From: Ramazzottius varieornatus
Lineage: Eukaryota; Tardigrada; Eutardigrada; Parachela; Ramazzottiidae
DNA: 64,000 nt
Direction of reading: 5' to 3'
Assembly: GCA_001949185.1 (NCBI GenBank)
Contig: BDGG01000002.1
Span: 961,481-1,025,480, forward strand
The notes beneath the pieces were generated by a model that was not told the origin of the DNA, did no database searches, and was given only the letters and a program-made list of their open reading frames with translations. The translations under genes and the position numbers were made by a program. Below are positions 1 to 12,000 of the stretch, one piece after another; the stretch's first letter is position 1, and each line of letters begins with the position of its first letter.

Positions 1-343
1 CGCGAAGATGGGAAACATTTCGGAAGCTGCACTAATCCATAACGAAGGATCGCGATGGCAGTGCTCTGTGGCACACGTTCAACGTGATGGAAGCAATTGC
101 CGTCTGCAGCGAGCTGACCGTTGTCGGGAACCTTGAGATCCGCGGCCGTGTTGATAGTAACCGCATATATAGATTGTTCGGAAATGATACCTCTTGTTGT
201 TAATTAAGGAGAGTCTGGAGGGGACTTCGCAATGTGGTTTCCTTAATCTGGCTTTGATTATACTTTCGGAAGAAAGTGATTTTCGAAAGCCAAGATGTCG
301 GAAGCTAGGCTGAGTCTGCCAGGATTCTCTCGAACAAGTCGGG
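1..343. other. flank, nothing identified
   Basis: No coding exon, RNA gene or repeat could be supported here. It lies downstream of the minus-strand Cache-like gene and probably includes its 3' untranslated region. Confidence 0.4.
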
Positions 344-1523
344 TCAGACTGGGAGTTTCACCGATGCACGCTGCCGAGGAATTGCTGGCAAGCAGTGCTG
401 CACCAGCGTGTCGAAGTCCACCATACGATTGGCGGCCTTTGCGCTGTTGTAGATGTCCAGCAGCGTGGCATTCGGGGAATTCTACACAACAGTTTTACCT
501 TGCAGTAAAAACTGTAAAATTAACCATATATCCTAAAACCTGGTGTACGAGGACAAATTTGTAAAGTTGGCAGGCTGGTGCCGAGTTGTAAAGTTTGCCA
601 TCAAATATTATCAATAGGAGTAGTCTATCAAAAGGCCTACGCTCTGTAGGATCCGGCTAACTTTCAGCCGCGGCCTACACTGGCTAACTTTACAACTTTG
701 CTCCCGTATATATCCTCGTCATGTCCATCGTCCATATTCCCGTGCGATGTACATGGGGACGTATGGCCGAGGGACACACCGGACGCAGTGGCGGAGGTGA
801 CATAAACTAGCCATATCGAAAGAGAAAATATATAGGTAGTTACCGACAAGATGTTGGCGATGGTGATGAAGTCAGAAACGTAGTAAATCGGGTTTGCACC
901 AATGACTCCGTTGGCGTTATTGACGAGAATACGTGTTTCGCTCTGGAGGAACGGTTGCAACAAGTCAATGACGGTATGACGGGACTTCTTGATGGCCAAT
1001 TCCACAGCGGCGAGGTCGATCTTCTGTTGAGGGCCAGTCAGCAGCAAGGGTTACGAAAGCAGGTTCTTTCAAACATGGATATAGAAAAAACACGGTTGGA
1101 GCTTACCTTGTTGACAAGGTCGGCGATAAAACCCGTGCTGACACCGATGACAAAGTCACCGTATGTTTTTTTTCCGGCTGGCGAGTCAGATTGTAGTCAA
1201 ACCAGCCTCCGGAAGCGCTCTCCATGGCTTCTAGCATGTCGATAATAATACCGCCATTCTTCCCATCAGCGTCAGCGGCAGTCAAGAAAGGGTCCGCATG
1301 AAAGAGAGCACAATAGCATTTCCGGTTGAACTCGATACGGTACAAAGTGACATATCAGCAGCGTAAAGATAAGACTCTTTATGATACATACCCCGATGCC
1401 TTCCACACGGTACTTCTTTGTGAGACAACCACCATGGCTGCTATCGATATGGCCGTAGCTAGCGCTGACCACAGCGACCACTCCCAGAATGGCAACCCAA
1501 CACAATGGTTGAAAAGGATCCAT
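344..1523 (-). CDS. secreted Cache-like domain protein, 4 exons, frameshifted in this copy
   Basis: Proposed exons (minus): 1523-1392, 1330-1107, 1023-844 and 481-344, all with GT-AG introns and phase 0 joins. Exon 1 starts at ATG 1523 with a hydrophobic signal peptide (MDPFQPLCWVAILGVVAVVS). Exon 2 has a Cache/PAS-like pattern: an ADPFLTAADADGK strand-turn, the GGWFDYNL motif, then YGDFVIGVSTGF in another frame. Exons 3-4 continue as KIDLAAVELAIKKS..., NNANGVIGANPIYYVSD and LLDIYNSAKAANRMVDFDTL, ending at TGA 344-346. Exon 2 is 224 bp, one short of a codon multiple; the frame changes between about 1166 (a T8 run) and 1187, where SPAGKKTYG would restore the family pattern. Either an assembly error or a real one-base deletion explains this. 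Expected product is about 224 aa, extracellular. Assignment to the single-Cache family is by motif resemblance only; ligand unknown. Confidence 0.6.
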
Positions 1524-2618
1524 CTTTGAGAATAAAAGATGCTGGCTTTGCTAGACGATGAGAAAGTCAGACTGATGGCTTGAAGTCTGACGAAGCGCTC
1601 AACCGCCAGGTCCGACACGCCGAAACAGCGCAAAAGACATTTTCCGCGGATGACTGCTCCCCATAAAACCGGCGTTACCGCAGCAAACTGACTTTCTGAG
1701 GTGACCGACAGAAAGTCACATCATTGTTGATTATCAACGCGCAAGATACACTTCTTGATGCATTTTTTGGTAGCATGCGCAGCTGACAGCGTAATCAACA
1801 GAAATGGAAGGAACGGAAAAAGTGTTGGGTCAACAGTCGCTAGCGCGGCATTCTGGGCGCCGCTGGTAGGAAAAAAATTCATGGTTGAGCGAACGTAGTT
1901 CCGACAGATGCCGACTCGACTATGATGTTCCCGTTTAGCGATCTAGTTGTTCACTGCCCAATCCGAATCCTGGGGTACAAAACAGTCAACAGTTCCTTAT
2001 TGACTGCTCAGAGTCAGCGAACTTCCAATGCCTTTTGCCCTTCTGACCCTCACAGGTCTACGAAGGCACGCCCTAACCCCGAACTGCTCGATGGCGAATG
2101 ATAGAACAAACAATTCGCTTGATGGGCCTAATTTGGCAACTAGTTGTTCACTAAATTGAACGGAAACTTTACGGAAGGGTGTCGGACGCGTTACAGAGAG
2201 GTATGAGCCGTACAAATTTTGTTCCCGGGAAAACTAGAGAAGAAGTGGCATCGAAATTTTTTCGAACATTTTCTTTTGAGCGGAAAATAGGAAATCAATT
2301 AACCTTGTGGTTTACCCGCAAGATCTGATGAAATTTCGCTTCGAAAACTTTTTCTTTCGTGTAGGCGATGTCGCATGTCTCTTTAAAAATTTTCAACTTT
2401 TCCCAACCTTTCGCAGCATTGTTCACTTCCGAATATGACACTGTGACTCCCGGGTGTTTTGTTCACCCAGTTTACGAGGGATACGTCCATTCCTTCAGCT
2501 CGGAACACGTGTAGTCTGATAACTTTTGTGGTTGTCATGCCATCCTGACGCGCTTGCTAGTATAGATGTGTCACATGAGACTTAACTTAAAGAAAGCTAA
2601 CTAATTACCCCAAAAACC
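1524..2618. other. intergenic, shared 5' region of two divergent genes
   Basis: Lies between the minus-strand Cache-like gene and plus-strand CFAP298, so it should hold both promoters. Open frames here are short and lack codon-like composition. No repeat or RNA gene was recognised. Confidence 0.4.
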
Positions 2619-3503
2619 ATGGTGCGTTTGCAAGTGAAAAAGGGCGACGAAGATTTGTTTCTGTATGATGCACCTGCCAGTACATCTATCGACAGTCTGA
2701 CAAAAGAAATTTGTCAGCTTCACAATGGTCGTTTCAAAGTATTTCGTATGGCTGCCGAGATGGAAGATCTGGCGCAACACGGCATCGCACTCCCGCCCGA
2801 CATGGTCGGCTTGAACGACGAGCAGATCAGCGAACTCAACCTTCGCGACACTTTTGCTGAAGAGCACCTTCCCTCTGGTGGATGCATCTTTCGCAAGGAC
2901 GAACTGCTTCGCCGTAATGGTTACGCACCCACCGAAGCCTTTGCTAAAATTCTCACAGATGCCGTTGCTGAAGCTAAGGAAGCTCTTCATAAACGTCTAG
3001 TGAGTGAATGCAAATGTCTCACCTATGAAGCCGTCACCGATCAATTCATGAAAATGAAAGGCGCCCTTATGATTGTGTATCCAATGGGCCTGCCGTTACA
3101 TGAGCCATTGCATGTTGAGATGACGACCATGTCTGCGTGGAATTTGGACGCGGGCCACGGAGGTTACCGAGATGTAATGGAGGAGGATAAGACGGCCTTG
3201 TGGTGGGCGGGGAAAGAGTTGAAGGGGGATAAACTATTAAAGGATTTTGTTGGTCCGAACGATAAGACCAAGGTGGTGGTCAAGCTGGCGGAAAGAGGAA
3301 AGGGTGTGCCAGGGAGAGAACCGGTCTTCAGCGAGGAACAGAAAAAACGGTTGCTGGCTCAGGCGTTTCAGCGGCAGCAAGAGCTGGAACAGTTGGAAGA
3401 AGAAGATGATGACGATCATTATTTGAATTCAAAATGGGCTGATGGGGCGGCGTTGAAGAGAACCTTCCAAGGGATAGCTGATATCAAAACTCCTCCATTC
3501 TGA
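2619..3503 (+). CDS. CFAP298: cilia- and flagella-associated protein 298 (C21orf59/Kurly homologue)
   Basis: Intronless 294-codon frame, close to the roughly 290 aa usual for the family. Family-diagnostic stretches are present in order: N-terminal MVRLQVKKGDEDLFL (ubiquitin-like), NGRFKVFRMAAEMEDLAQHG, LPPDMVGLNDEQI, the PSGG turn, GALMIVYPMGLP in the centre, ALWWAGKELKGDK, then YLNSKWADGAALKRTFQGI near the C-terminus. In animals CFAP298 is a cytoplasmic factor needed to assemble outer dynein arms of motile cilia and sperm flagella. The start is the first ATG, in context AAACCATGG, and matches the family N-terminus. Absence of introns contrasts with its neighbours and might reflect retroposition, though the frame is intact and looks functional. 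Confidence 0.96.
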   Translation: MVRLQVKKGDEDLFLYDAPASTSIDSLTKEICQLHNGRFKVFRMAAEMEDLAQHGIALPPDMVGLNDEQISELNLRDTFAEEHLPSGGCIFRKDELLRRNGYAPTEAFAKILTDAVAEAKEALHKRLVSECKCLTYEAVTDQFMKMKGALMIVYPMGLPLHEPLHVEMTTMSAWNLDAGHGGYRDVMEEDKTALWWAGKELKGDKLLKDFVGPNDKTKVVVKLAERGKGVPGREPVFSEEQKKRLLAQAFQRQQELEQLEEEDDDDHYLNSKWADGAALKRTFQGIADIKTPPF

Positions 3504-3581
3504 TTCTTCTTGTAGGTCGAGTTTCAGACGTTATATCCTGTTTATGTCTTTTTTGGCCGCCGGAAAACGTTGTTCAAAACT

Positions 3582-3587
3582 AATAAA
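3582..3587 (+). terminator. AATAAA polyadenylation signal of CFAP298
   Basis: Canonical AATAAA about 80 bp past the CFAP298 stop codon, followed by a T-rich stretch. Position is typical for 3' end formation. Confidence 0.5.
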
Positions 3588-6073
3588 TCATTGTTTTAAT
3601 TTTAGGGCGGAAGTCTTATGGTTACAACGAAAGTTCAAAGGCCCTCCTAGAAACAATTTGTATATGAAAATTCATCCATCACTAAAAACAATACCAAAAA
3701 CCCCTCTGTCGGGAGATAACTGGCGTTTTCTGCTTGACATTTTGGGAGGCGCAATGGAGATATAGAATATTTTCTAACCGTAAAAAAAGCTTCCTTCTGA
3801 AGAAATCTACTTGTCGTAGGCATTTTCTTTTCCTCTACCATCAAGTAAATCTAAACCAACTTTTGTTGCGCAAGGTAGGTGGACGTATGTTCTATCAAGG
3901 CATACTCATCAGGCAAGCTGAAGAGAATCTTGCAAGTAGCTGTCCACACTATACGGAACGGAAGATCCCAGAACGCCGAGTAGAGACCATCTTCTAGTTT
4001 TAGCACCAGAAAGTCACGTCATCGAACTTTTGCGTCTCGAAACTGCTCCCTAGATAGAACAATGTTTTTCCATAGAACGCGTGTCGTAGGTCGGTTATAC
4101 GCAGTAACCTGGAGAGTGAGGGAAGATAAAGTTTTGCGACAACTGGTGGGCGCCACCCGATAATTCGACGAGTCGAAAGGACTGGTGTCGGGTTTCTGGA
4201 GTTATCAAACGGGAAAACTTGCGCGTGAAAGAATGCATGAAAGGAGAAACCGCGCTTCTTCAAAGCTTTATGCCTTTACTATTGAAGTCGAAATTCCTTT
4301 ACTGTAGTCGAAATTTGTGTTTCTGGCAGCAGCGAGAGTGAACCATCTATCGTACGAGCACGCGTCGTTGCGATACTCAGTTGCAGAACTCGAGATGGAG
4401 CCTCTGACGGAACGTAGAAAGACTCGGGGACAAGATGCAACCTCTTCCGGTTCTGGCGGAAAAGGATACGTTTTTTATCGCTTCAAGTCATTTCAGATAC
4501 ACCAGACCAGACATGTTGTCCGTTCCACAGTGGTGAAATAAGGCACCATCGATTATTAGTTCATAGCTTCATCCAAGTTCATGCTTGGTATGATGGTATA
4601 ATTATCAAGCGCGGATTGTTGAGTGCTACGCTTACAGCTTCCGCAACATGGTAATGCTGCTTTACAGTACCGGTAAATGATTCGTGTATCGATACGACAT
4701 GATATGCCGGCACTAAATAAACTCATTAGCAAGGGTTGGAATAGATATACTTACACAACCTCGGTACACGCGCGCTGAGGAAGTCTGGGCCAGTGGAAAG
4801 TATGCGCCAACCGGAAGAGATGTGCAATTTTGAGCAGTATCCTGGAAAAGATTCAGCATCTGCAAACTACTGCGACCCCGACCGGCCATCCTAAATACGC
4901 CCTTGATTGCGCGAACATCCCGGATGACGTCTTTGCACAGATTCTTGACCCATTTCAAAAGCCGATGTGTTTGATGACTACATGTACACCGTTATGGCCC
5001 TGTGACGTCAGGAGCCGGAACTTTGCCACAAAGCGGCTTTTTTCGACATAATATTTTATTCGTTTCCGTTTTCAAATTTCAAGAGATGTGAGTAAAAACA
5101 AGGAAGCCCAGCACAAACTAGACCTCCTGGTTCCGAGTATCCAAAGTATAAAAGATCTCTTCAAGACCAGGAGAGAATAGAGATGTCCTCAGAACACAGG
5201 CAGCGTTCCCTCTCTGTACGCCTACACTAGAACTTGTCTAAGAAATTCCGACGAGGCGGCATTGTACGAGAGTCCACCGGTCGACGTGCAAGTCATATTC
5301 TTCCTTCTCTCAAAGTGTCCAAATCGACAACGACATATTATATCCAGATTTTTCTCGGATTCTATACCGGATTCGGCGACTTTAGAGTATCTCCAAGACT
5401 TTAGAGAAGAAAAAGTGGGCGGACGCGAGTCGTACAAGTACACTTTTGTCCGATGACGTCATAGGACACAAATTCTCTGGGTTTGTTTTCAAATTTCAAT
5501 CTCGGAAGTCGAAAGTGGCGCATCTTCCCGTGTGTTTTTCTATCGTCCCACCCGTCTGATTTTCTCTATGAAGCTGTCATCGGGATAGCAGAGGAAACAG
5601 GTGGAGTCGACGAGCAGAAGCGTCTATAATATTGAAGATGGGATATCCCGCTGGCGCATGCGGTTGAGCCGTAAGTGTACACATCCGGTGCGACTAATAT
5701 TCTTCTTGTCCACCCTTCCCTTCATCACGATATGAAAAGAAGCTTCTGTTTTTGCGGCGACGTCGTCGACATTGATGACAGTATTTTGGCATCGCTGCAG
5801 TCTATCGGGCTATCAACGCCAGCCGATACTATCGTTAAAGCTTCGGCTTGCTCGCCAGAATTAGACGCCTTGTCTCTAAAGTCTCGAATCATCAATTCAC
5901 GCTGCTGCACTAATTGCAGATTTATCCCTACAAGAGCCTCCTGACTCCGCTAATCCCGATCCTGCTTTGTGAGGCTACTATGCGCAGGGCATTGGAGGGA
6001 AATGGGATGATCAACAGTCAGTATCGGAACAGCGCCAAATGTTCATTTGGGTTGATATTGGTATCCGCTGGGA
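3588..6073. other. intergenic, candidate minus-strand exons only
   Basis: No confident gene. Two minus-strand stretches look somewhat exonic. One at about 4958-4755 reads MKWVKNLCKDVIRDVRAIKG... and ends at a consensus GTAAGT donor. The other at about 5955-5740 contains VQQRELMIRDFRDKASNSGE, possibly coiled coil, after a possible AG acceptor. I could not join them into one model. The last few hundred bases should include the guanylate cyclase promoter. Confidence 0.25.
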
Positions 6074-9000
6074 ATGTGTCTGATTTATTATTGTGTTGCG
6101 GTCTCGTTGGAGCTATTATCGGCTGTTGTTGGGGGACAGAACGTGGTGGCGATACCGGAGAATCGTCCATCGCAAAGTCAACAGCATAATCTGACGTTCG
6201 GTGTCATCTTGCCTAATAACGATAAATATGCATCATCCATCCACCGAGTCCTGCCTGTCATCAAACTAGCCATTGACCGCGTCCAGGCCGACCCCGCACT
6301 TCTGCCAGGATGGAATATCCGTGTCAAGGTACCAGTTTTCTATTCGTAAATATTCACAGGGATTTTTTCTGATGGCTTCTCTTTGCAGTGGAGCAAATTA
6401 TTGGGCGACTGTTCTTCAACATATGGTAATTGGTAAAGGTTGATTTGCATACAATATTGATTGACCAGGCTGACTTCGTGATTCAGTTGATTGACGTGGG
6501 ATGTTGATCTGGTCACGTGGTCTCGGCTATTGAGATACGGTGTCACGTGGGATGGTTTGACTGCACATTGTTGATTGACAGGTGTGTCTCAAGCGTGGCT
6601 GTTGATTTTGTACTTTGCAGGACCGCTGAGTGCTATCGAGATGCGTCAAGATGTTCAGGTGGGTGTCTCTTCATCACTGCTGTTAGAGATAATCAAGTCT
6701 ATAACGCAGCAGTTAATGATCTACCTGTGAGAACATTAAAAACGCCAAGTAAGTTCTGACAGAGCATAATTTACCGGCTGTCTTGCACTGCAGGTGTTCT
6801 TTGGACCCGTTTGCGACTATGATCTGGCACCGGTGGTCAGATACACTAATGCCAGCTGGGGAATCCCTGTCTTGACATCAGGAGGACGGAATTCCGTCTT
6901 TGATAATAAGGTAGATGAAGACAGGAAGGCATTCTGCTTCAAGTTACTACAAAGGAAATAGTGGGCAATTTTCACATCCAGAGATTATCGATTTGCTTCC
7001 CTCATGGTGCTTGGACTATCCTTTACAGACGGAATATGCATTACTGACACGGATGAATGGCTATTATCGGCAGTTGGGCGACATCTTCCTGGAGATTCTC
7101 AATAAGTTCCATTGGAAAATTGTGGGCATGCTGTTTTCAGACCATTTACTCCACAGAAACATGGGCCGTTCTGACTGTAAGTACACTTTTACCACTCGCG
7201 CATTTGCATCGCGTGCCGCTATTTGAATAGCATGTGTACCACGTGTTTATGCGCGTCGTTTCGAGTGGGTAGGATGGCCTAGGTTCGAATTTCACATCAG
7301 TCGGCCTTCTTGCTCCGTCTCCCACTGTCAGGTGGTAGCATGTTAATGGACCTAGACCACGTGGTATGTCAGGCTGGTAGTGTGGTTGCCCGGGTTCGAT
7401 TCTTCATTGTCGCGTACTTTTTGAAATTGTTTTTTGTGTTTTTTTCCAGATTATTTCGCCCTGAATCCGGTGTTCGACACGTTGAAAGAAAAGCGTCCTG
7501 GATCGAAGCCACCATTCTACAAGAGTTTCGACGAGGCTGCCACGATTGAGGAATTTGCGACACTTTTGAAGGAGATGGTCCTTCACGCTCGAAGTAAGTC
7601 ACGCTGCGTGGGTTCGTCATGCGCACTTTGTACTTTTGAATTTCGAACTGTCATCAACTCAGTGTCAAAGCTACTAAAAGCTCTCTTAATCTTTGAGAAT
7701 AATTGAAGAGATAAGAAATAGGCGGAAATGTCGATGATTGGCAATTGATATTAGGACCACCATCACGCAATGCGGCAATGTCATGGCTTGTTGGGAAGCG
7801 ATGACGTTTGATTTAACGTCGGCCTGAGGATCCTTTGTGATTCCGAAGACAGGGCTCAGACAAATCAGAGTGAGCTGAGAGGTTACAATTGCTCCCTATC
7901 AAGAGAAGCTAATGGATTCCCGACTGACAAATCATAAGCGTCCTGTCACAATAGCGGATCTTCAAATATCAATATCTAATCAAGAGTGACCGCAGGCGAC
8001 AAGCTTGTCTTCTTTTGACGTTCTTTCAATTCTGTCCACAAGTAAACATTGTAAGCTCCTCATTACACTTCAATCTGGTGTCACTTCCGATTCCGACGGG
8101 AAGTGGCGTTTCTTCTTGAGGACGTTGTAATTGGAAAAATCCGATTGGAAAGTATCGTCAAGCAGGAAGTTTTGTCGAAGGAACCAACGACAAGGGTCCC
8201 TTGAGGGGCTGCAGTGGGGAAACTCATTGAGCTTGACGATCGCCAATGATGCTCTATTCTCCTTACGTAATTTTGTAAGAAAGGGAAGGTAGTTGGGAGG
8301 AATGTGATCCGTCATGTCATTAATTACGTTTTTCCATCCAACACATTTCACTTCGGTTTGCACTTTGCAGCATGCGTTTCATAGCGGCGGCAATCGTCGT
8401 AGCTTAATTATTATTGGAGACTTTTTTCTCTGTAACAAAATTTGTCGAACCCGGTACTCTGTCCGGAAAACATACGGCCTGAATAGCAACAGAAGAATAC
8501 CAAAACCTATTTCAAATAGTCCGCGGACACCTAGATGGGAATCCGGCAATGAAACTTGACAAGATTGTTTGTCGAAGTGGCGCTCGCTCAGAGCCTGTAA
8601 CACGAAAACGTGCGCCACTTGGCGGAAATAAATATGGCAGAATCTTTTTCGAAGGGACGCACTCTTCTGGTTACTGACAGTGGAAAATGCGCCACATATG
8701 AGAACGACCTAGCCGACATCGCCGCCGAGTTGCTATTTTATTACAGTTATCGTCCTGTGTGCTTCTCGACGGAGTGTTCGGAATTTGTTGCTGACAGCAG
8801 ATTCGTTGGGGATGTTGGAGAGCGGAGATTGTGTGGGTTTTCCGCCTAGCCTTTTTATTTTTTTCGGTTTCATGAAGTAATTCTGGATATTATGTTTGCA
8901 GGTTTTCATTTATGTGGAATTAACTGGCGGGTACGTTTCTCATTCGCTTTTGCAGATCAGCTTATCGGTATTTTCATCCTTTCTACAGCACATCAAACTC

Positions 9001-12000
9001 GAACGAGAAGATATGGTTTAACGAGCTGGATACGGCAGAGAATAACAGCCGCGCAAGGAAAGCCTTCGAGTCCGTCCTAATGCTTCGTCCCCGAACTCCC
9101 TACTCTGACCAGTACCGCCACTTCTCTCAAGAAGTTGCGCATCTGGCCGTCAGGGAGTACGGATTTCCGCAGCAAGATGACGAGGTGGGAATATGTGGTA
9201 AAACTAAATTTAGAGCTCAGCAAACAAACTCGATAGAATCGAATCTCAAAGTGGCGCACGTTTCACGCCAGTCTTTTCTCAAAGTGGCGCACACTTTGAA
9301 CCATCAACGCGAAAACAGTGCCCCACTGCAAAAATATGATCTTGTCGAATTTACATGCCGAATTTGGAATTTATTGGTTTTAGAAATCTGTTGGGTATAA
9401 TTTCGCTGTTGAGAAATTTTCCCAAATAGCCTTGGGCCGGTATTAACTTTTATTGGCTGGTTGGTAGGTGAGTCTGGAAGCGGCGTCGTTTTATGAGGCA
9501 GTCATTCTCTACGTGACTGCACTGAACGATGCCATAAAGCTGGGGTACTCACCAAAAGATGGACGGATCATCCACGGTCTCATGCGGAACAGAACCTTGC
9601 CCGGTAAGAACTCGTCGACCTTTGGTTATGGCGTTCTTGACTCTTGTGCCGGCATTTCGGGTCGTTTGAACTATCAACCAATTTTCGGTTCTCCAACCGA
9701 ATTTTCAGAGCCTACAGATAGTTGGTTTGTCATCGTTGTAATTTTTCCGGGTGGAGAAGATGAGTTGCTATCGTAGATTGCGATGGACTTTGTTTGTCTT
9801 TAGGAATCGTCGGCAACTTCAGCGTCGATGGGAATAACGATAGGTAACTGCAAGCTTTGAATAAATTCTGTTGCGTAAAGTATTATAGCAACATACGCTT
9901 TTCCGCATACGATCGTAGATTAAAATAGAGCGTGATTATCTAATTATTTAAGGCACGGAGACTTTTCCATTTTGGACATGGAACCCTCGACCGGGCTCTT
10001 CCGGGTAAACTTCATACACAGTGTAGCATTGTCGAATCCTGGTGGGACGCGCCCCTTGTGAAGTTTGATTCAGATGGCTTTTTCACAGGAAGTGGCCATG
10101 TACCTGGGGACCGATAAGCGCTACGTTGAAGCTCCCTCCTCGACAATTCACTGGTCGGGTGGTCGCTTGACACCACCGCCCGACGAACCCGAGTGCGGCT
10201 TCGATAACGCTAAATGCATTTCCAGTATGTAATGAAGCGGGATGCGTTTTCATTGTGTATTCGTAGTTTAGCACTGTTTCTGTTATAGTTATCGGCACAG
10301 GCGAAATCATAGCAATCGTTTTGTCGGTAAGTAGTGGTGCTGTTTCTTTGATTCCCAACAGAGCAACCATGCGCTTACTATTAATTTTGTTGTTTTCGCA
10401 TAGGTCGTTTTGGTCGTGGTCCTGATTATGGGCGCGCTATGCTATCGCCATTACAAGAGAGAGGCCGAGCTAGCTTCCATGACATGGCTGGTCAAGTATG
10501 AAGATCTGAAGTTCGGGAAGGAAGGCGACCTGAAGAGAACGGATAGCCGACAAAGTTTGTTCAAGGTTGGTCTGGCGTTAGGCTCGCCAAAGTTTCCTGA
10601 CAGGTGGCGCTGTCTACTTCCGGCGCCGAAATTGTTCGTGTTCCTTATTAAATGTTGCCGACATTTTTCGGAGCTTTCTGCAGAGGAGGGCTTCTTGCAG
10701 CGCTTAGGCAAAAAATCGGTAGAACTTTCTCCTCAATCATTCAGCTAAAAGAATACGGAGCAGAGTTTCCTGTGGATTGTTTAAGTACCTGCATACAAGG
10801 ACCCACTGTTATTATCTATTTATATGTATGCAGGTGTTTCGAAGTACACTTTATTGACACAATTCTCCCTATCTCATCTCCAGATACTGATATTTTCGCT
10901 AGAACGTCATCTGACATGTTTTCTTTCATAGAATCGTGACGATGTGTCGATGGATACTTTGGCTTTTGGAGAAAACCGCAAGCAGATTTTCGCGCAGACA
11001 GCCTGGTACAAGAAACAACTCTGCGCCGTCAAGAAAATGAAATGCCTACAGATTCCACTATCTAGGCCGATGCTCAAAGAGTTCAAAACGGTAGCCACTA
11101 CTGCCCTCTAATGAGCTAAACACGGGTTATGGTCATCGTTCAACGTTGAGAATATTGTTCACCTGGAACTTTGCAGATACAAGGAATGACCCACGACCAT
11201 GTGGCCGCTTTTCGGGGTGCTTGCTTCGACTCCGAACCTCCGTGCCTTCTTTTCGAGTACTGTCCGAAAGGCAGTCTGGAAGATATCCTGGAGAACGAAG
11301 AGATCCAGTTGGACTGGATGTTCCGGTACTCGCTCATGCATGACTTGGTCAAGGTAAATAAATCTTAGCCCAGAAATCAGAGAAATGAAGTTACTTTTAT
11401 CCGAGATGTCGGTTAAATACTGCAGATTTACTGATATAGTTTTCCCAAGTGGCCCACGCTCTCAGACAACACCCTCGACATCGTGCGCCACATGGGAAAA
11501 ATCGAACTCGTCAATATCGTTTTCCCAAGTGACGCACTTCGACAGCTAGCGACCATGACGCCCTGCGCCACTTGAGATAACAATCTGTGAATTCCTCTGT
11601 CGGCGTCCCGCATTTCCGTGAGATTGCAAGACCGGAAAATGTTTTCCGAGCAGCGCGAACGATGGTTACTGGAATTCAATTTTGGTTGAATATATGTACG
11701 TAATTTACGTTGACAAAGTGATTATTTTCAGGGAATGGCGTACATTCACTCGAGCGAACTGAAAACCCACGGCAACTTGAAGAGTACCAACTGTGTGGTG
11801 GATAGCCGTTTTGTGCTTAAAGTAACCGGTGAGGCGTGCACAGAATGATAGTCCTGATTCTCCGACGACAGTTCTTTGTCATGTTTGTTCAAACCTCTTC
11901 CTTCTTTCTCCCATTGACAGATTATGGACCGCATTGTATGCGCAACATTGACGGCGGCGACCTGGACGATGAAACGGATGCTTTCCCTCACTGGCACCGT

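Noticed and set aside
7240-7405. Two GGTTCGA(A/T)TTC-like stretches resembling the T-arm/B box of tRNAs inside a guanylate cyclase intron
   Set aside because: No acceptor stem, anticodon arm or convincing A box could be folded around either; at most tRNA-derived SINE debris.
10932-11090. Suspected frameshift in the kinase-homology exon of the guanylate cyclase
   Set aside because: Recounting the bases gives 159 bp (53 codons) and an intact frame through VKKMKCLQ; there is no lesion.
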